Positions 60,809 to 64,000 of a stretch of DNA of 64,000 bases are shown piece after piece (the stretch's first letter is position 1; every line of letters starts with the position of its first letter). The stretch is taken from the NCBI RefSeq assembly GCF_030815145.1, contig NZ_JAUSWJ010000001.1:2170001-2234000 (forward strand), given 5' to 3'. A program made the position numbers and the translations under genes. A model generated the notes under the pieces. The model searched no databases. It saw only the letters and a list, made by a program, of their open reading frames with translations, and was not told where the DNA came from. Source of the stretch: Kaistia geumhonensis (GTDB taxonomy: Bacteria > Pseudomonadota > Alphaproteobacteria > Rhizobiales > Kaistiaceae).

Positions 60809-61831
60809 ATGCAGCGTGCCGCACTGATCGGTTGCGGAGCCATGAGTCGTGCATGGTTCGAGGCCGCGAAGACGATCGATGGTCTGGAGATCGTCGGCGT
60901 CGCGGATATCGACCATGATCGTGCCGCTGCCCGCGCCGCGGAGTTCGGCCTCGAGCAGGCCGTGATCGCGACCAGCATCGAGGATCTCCTCGCCCGGGCC
61001 GAACCGGACATGCTGTTCGACGTCGTCGTGCCGGGCGCCCGCCATCACGTCGTCTCCTCGGCGCTTGCCGCCGGCTGCCACGTCCTTTCCGAAAAGCCGA
61101 TGGCGGACTCGCTGGACCAGGCGCGCGACCTCGTCGCCCGCGCCCGCGCCGCGGACCGGCTGCATGTAGTGATCCAGAACCGCCGCTACCTCGCCGCGCC
61201 CCGCCGCATCCGCCGGCTCATTGCCAGCGGCGCCATCGGCGACGTGACCTCGATCCACTGCGACTTCTTCCTCGGCCCGCATTTCGGCGGCTTCCGGGAG
61301 GAGATGGACCATGTGCTGCTGCTCGACATGGCGATCCATACCTTCGATGCGGCCCGCTTCCTCGCCGGCGCCGAGCCGGAGGGCGTCTATTGCCGCGAGT
61401 GGGAGCCGAAGAACTCCTGGTACAAGCAGGGTTCCTCGGCCGCGGCCATTTTCGAGTTCGGCGAGGGCGTGATCTTCAACTATCGCGGTTCCTGGTGCGC
61501 GAACGGGCTCGGCACGAGCTGGGAGAGCGCCTGGCGCATCACCGGAACCAAGGGGTCGCTCGTCTGGGACGGGCATGACGACATACGGGCCGAGATCGCC
61601 ACCGGCGATATCAAGGGCCTGTTCTCCGAGGTGGCCGCCGTCGAGATTCCTCCACTCGACCCGTCCGACAGGACAGGCGGCCACCTCGGCCTCGTTCAGG
61701 ATTTCGTCGCCGCGACTCGCGGCGGCCCCGTGCCGGAGACGGTGGGCTCCCAGAACATCAGGAGCCTCGCCATGGTTTTCGGCGCCATCGAGAGCGCCAC
61801 CACCGGCCGCCGCGTCGAGATCAGCATCTGA
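60809..61831 (+). CDS. Gfo/Idh/MocA family oxidoreductase
   Basis: NAD(P)-dependent sugar oxidoreductase of 340 residues. The Rossmann motif is ALIGCGAMSRAW at residues 4-15. The catalytic-lysine signature is LSEKPMADSLDQA near residue 97 and the substrate-domain HVLLLDMAIHTFDAARFLAG carries Asp and His. The ATG at 60809 has an excellent GGGGAGGAG. First gene of an operon continuing with an isomerase and a sugar-binding protein, controlled by the divergent LacI regulator. Confidence 0.93.
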   Translation: MQRAALIGCGAMSRAWFEAAKTIDGLEIVGVADIDHDRAAARAAEFGLEQAVIATSIEDLLARAEPDMLFDVVVPGARHHVVSSALAAGCHVLSEKPMADSLDQARDLVARARAADRLHVVIQNRRYLAAPRRIRRLIASGAIGDVTSIHCDFFLGPHFGGFREEMDHVLLLDMAIHTFDAARFLAGAEPEGVYCREWEPKNSWYKQGSSAAAIFEFGEGVIFNYRGSWCANGLGTSWESAWRITGTKGSLVWDGHDDIRAEIATGDIKGLFSEVAAVEIPPLDPSDRTGGHLGLVQDFVAATRGGPVPETVGSQNIRSLAMVFGAIESATTGRRVEISI

Positions 61832-61868
61832 GGCGTTCCGCCTCTCGCGTCACATGTCCAAGGAGAAA

Positions 61869-62777
61869 ATGGTGAGCAACCCCGCGCTCGACATCCGCAT
61901 CGGCACCATGGTGAAGGGCAATGCCGCCGATCCGGCCGCCTATGTCCGCCAGATCCTGCCGCTCGGCTTCGAGTCGATCGAGCCCTTCTTCTGGCAGACG
62001 ATCGGCGACAAGGACATTCCGCGGCTCGCCGGCGAGCTCAAGGAAGCGATCGGCGACCAGGACGTCGTGATCGATACGCTCGGCATGTTCGGCAATCCGC
62101 TCGAGGATACGGATCTCGACCGGCAGACGCTCGAGGGCTGGAAGACGCTGATCGACAACGCCCATCTCTTCGGCGCCAAGACGATCGCGGGCTTCACCGG
62201 CCGCGTGCGCGGCCGTCCGATCGAGGAAAGCCTGCCGCGCTACAAGCAGGTCTTCGGCGAGCTCGCCAAGCGCGCCGCCGACAAGGGCGTGCGCATCGCT
62301 TTCGAGAACTGCGCCATGGACGGCAACTGGGCGACCGGCGACTGGAACATCGCCCACAATCCCGACGCCTGGGAACTGATGTTCAACGAGACGCCGGACG
62401 ACAATATCGGCCTCGAATGGGAGCCGTGCCATCAGATGGTCTATCTGATCGACCCGATCCCGCAGATCCGCAAATGGGCGCCGAAGTTCTTCCACATTCA
62501 CGGCAAGGACGCGACGATCCGCTGGGACGTGATCCGCGAGAACGGCATCTTCGGCAAGTATCCCTTCGTGCAGATGCGCTCGCCCGGCTTCGGCGACAGC
62601 GACTGGACGCGCATCATCAGCGAGCTTCGCCTCGCCGGCTACAAGGGAACGATCGATATCGAGGGCTGGCACGATCCGGTCTATCGCGACGCGCTGGAGA
62701 TGACCGGCCAAGTGCGCTCGCTCAACTTCCTGAAGGAAGCGCGGGGCGGCGCCGCCTTCGTTCCGAACCCGAGCTGA
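61869..62777 (+). CDS. Sugar phosphate isomerase/epimerase family protein
   Basis: TIM-barrel enzyme of 302 residues (AP-endonuclease 2 fold). Probable metal ligands are in VRIAFENCAMDGNW, NIGLEWEPCHQM, KFFHIHGKDATI and GTIDIEGWHDPVY. AGGAG is close to the ATG at 61869 and also fits the GTG immediately after it; an ATG at 61854 is less likely. It begins 37 bp after the oxidoreductase gene. Together they suggest an oxidation-isomerisation route for an imported sugar or inositol-type compound. Confidence 0.85.
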   Translation: MVSNPALDIRIGTMVKGNAADPAAYVRQILPLGFESIEPFFWQTIGDKDIPRLAGELKEAIGDQDVVIDTLGMFGNPLEDTDLDRQTLEGWKTLIDNAHLFGAKTIAGFTGRVRGRPIEESLPRYKQVFGELAKRAADKGVRIAFENCAMDGNWATGDWNIAHNPDAWELMFNETPDDNIGLEWEPCHQMVYLIDPIPQIRKWAPKFFHIHGKDATIRWDVIRENGIFGKYPFVQMRSPGFGDSDWTRIISELRLAGYKGTIDIEGWHDPVYRDALEMTGQVRSLNFLKEARGGAAFVPNPS

Positions 62778-62804
62778 CGATCTTCACGGGTCACGAGCCC
62801 GTGC

Positions 62805-62831
62805 CGCCTCGCCGCGCCATGCGGCGGGGCG
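62805..62831. terminator. Intercistronic stem-loop before the binding-protein gene
   Basis: An 11-bp stem CGCCTCGCCGC/GCGGCGGGGCG (one G-T pair) with loop GCCAT, inside the 121-bp spacer between isomerase and binding-protein genes. A shorter CACGGG/CCCGTG repeat lies just to its left. There is no U-tract, so it is more likely an mRNA-processing or attenuation structure than a full terminator. Confidence 0.5.
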
Positions 62832-62898
62832 ACTGCCTGGAGGGGCGCCGATCCCGACCGGATCGAAAAGACTGAACGACTGAACCGTGGAGGAGAGC

Positions 62899-64000
62899 AT
62901 GCGGAATATGAAATTGCTGCTGGCCGGCGCCCTGGCGCTCGCCGGTTCGACCGTCCTGGCCTCGGCCGAGGAAGTGACCCTCAATGTCTGGACGATCGAC
63001 CGGGAGGAGGACCCCGGTTACATGTATGTGATGGCGAAGGAGTTCCAGAAGCTCCATCCCGAGGTGAAGTTCAACATCAAGCATGTCGAATTCGCCGACT
63101 GGGCGAACGACATCACGCGCGCCGTCGCGACCGGCACCGCGCCGGACGTCGCCTATGTCGACAACCCGAACACGCCGTTCCTGTCCTCGAAGGGCGCGCT
63201 GCTCGACATCTCGCCCTATATCAAGGACTCGAAGGTCGTCGATCCGTCGAAGATCTTCCCGGGCCCGCTCTCGACCGTCACCTGGGACGGCAAGATCTAC
63301 GGTCTGCCGCGCGGCTCCAACACGATCGCGCTCTACTACAACAAGGACATGTTCAAGGCCGCCGGGCTCGACCCGGACAAGCCGCCGCAGACCTGGGACG
63401 AGCTGTACGAGACGGCCAAGAAGCTGACCGACCCGTCGAAGAACGTCTACGGCCTCGCCTTCTCGGCGAATGCGAACGAGGAAGGCACCTTCCAGTTCCT
63501 GCCCTGGATCCAGTCCTCGGGCGGCAATTTCGACAAGGTCAACGGCCCCGGCGCGGTCAAGGCGCTCGAGCTCTGGCAGAAGATCATCGACGAGAAGCTC
63601 GCCTCGCCGGACACGCTGATCCGCGGCCAGTATGACAGCTTCGCCACCTTCAATGCGCAGAACGCCGCCATGGCCATTTCCGGCCCGTGGGAGCTGCCGC
63701 GCATGTCGAAGGACGCCAAGTTCGATGTCGGCATCACGCTGCTGCCGATTCCGGAAGCCGGCGCAAAGCGCGCCTCGGCGCTCGGCGAAGGCAACAACGT
63801 GATCTTCGCCAAGACCAAGCATCCCAAGGAAGCCTACGCGTATCTCGAATACATGTATTCGCAGATGCCGCGCGTCTGGAACGAGTTCGGCTTCGTGCCG
63901 TCCTACCCGGTCGAGGTCAAGGATCCGAAGTGGCCGGCCGAATACGCGGTCTTCGTCGAGTCGATGAAGTACGCTGCGGCCCGCGGCCCCTCGCCGGATT
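62899..64000 (+). CDS. Sugar ABC transporter substrate-binding protein, partial
   Basis: Periplasmic binding protein cut by the window end; the first 367 residues are present. The signal peptide is RNMKLLLAGALALAGSTVLA, followed by EEVTLNVWTIDRE. TGTAPDVAYVDNPNTPFL, IYGLPRGSNTIALYYNKDMF and FNAQNAAMAISGPWELP are classic CUT1 family 1 binding-protein blocks. GGAGGAGAGC before the ATG is a strong ribosome-binding site. Permease and ATPase genes are expected just beyond the edge. Probably the third sugar importer of this region, under the LacI regulator at 59561. Confidence 0.93.
   Translation, partial: MRNMKLLLAGALALAGSTVLASAEEVTLNVWTIDREEDPGYMYVMAKEFQKLHPEVKFNIKHVEFADWANDITRAVATGTAPDVAYVDNPNTPFLSSKGALLDISPYIKDSKVVDPSKIFPGPLSTVTWDGKIYGLPRGSNTIALYYNKDMFKAAGLDPDKPPQTWDELYETAKKLTDPSKNVYGLAFSANANEEGTFQFLPWIQSSGGNFDKVNGPGAVKALELWQKIIDEKLASPDTLIRGQYDSFATFNAQNAAMAISGPWELPRMSKDAKFDVGITLLPIPEAGAKRASALGEGNNVIFAKTKHPKEAYAYLEYMYSQMPRVWNEFGFVPSYPVEVKDPKWPAEYAVFVESMKYAAARGPSPD

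Overview
The window looks like chromosomal DNA of an alphaproteobacterium of the order Hyphomicrobiales (Rhizobiales). The basis is uniformly high G+C, gene families of that group (LacI- and Ugp-type sugar ABC operons, an ImuA-ImuB-DnaE2 cassette) and a GTTC-N7-GTTC LexA box, the SOS box form typical of this group. Genus is not determinable by eye; a Kaistia- or Bosea-like organism is only a guess. No rRNA, tRNA or CRISPR was recognised.

Layout. (1) 1-9882, minus strand: one tightly overlapping operon transcribed LacI regulator > Gfo/Idh/MocA oxidoreductase > CoA-transferase > enoyl-CoA hydratase > aldehyde dehydrogenase > glucose-type (GtsA-like) binding protein > two permeases > ATPase (cut by the window edge). 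Two perfect LacI-type operators lie upstream. (2) 10084-15645: TetR regulator, RND adaptor and RND pump, with a terminator and an autoregulatory-looking operator. (3) 15961-22803: mannonate dehydratase, then the SOS mutagenesis cassette imuA-imuB-dnaE2 behind a perfect SOS box. (4) 22885-31095: a ThDP decarboxylase related to benzoylformate decarboxylase, and a ugpBAEC operon extended by a TIM-barrel isomerase and an endonuclease/exonuclease/phosphatase-fold enzyme where ugpQ would be expected. (5) 31243-44950: small regulators with their targets (TetR/aldo-keto reductase, WYL/VOC), the tetronate genes otnI-denD, a UvrD-like helicase, manC, a beta-hydroxyacid dehydrogenase divergent from an isomerase, a J-domain protein and a class A PBP. 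(6) 45194-55353: housekeeping and salvage genes: priA, nucleoside hydrolase, an unclassified possible glycosyltransferase, a PfkB kinase, an M3 oligopeptidase, a 66-residue protein and gyrB.

(7) 56188-58141 is the most unusual stretch. It is an insertion of about 1.95 kb bounded by imperfect inverted repeats and a CTAG duplication. It is visibly lower in G+C and carries a TetR regulator, a frameshifted DUF1348/NTF2-like gene, a double TetR operator and only the 3' part of an IS5-family transposase. It sits exactly where the convergent dedA and yihY genes share their stop codons, so both survive. (8) 58138-64000: yihY, a small membrane-anchored protein, and a LacI regulator divergent from a Gfo/Idh oxidoreductase-isomerase-binding protein operon that runs off the window, with two operators 31 bp apart between them.

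The dominant theme is oligotrophic carbohydrate and polyol scavenging. Three ABC systems are each coupled to dedicated oxidoreductases or isomerases and, in two cases, a local LacI repressor.
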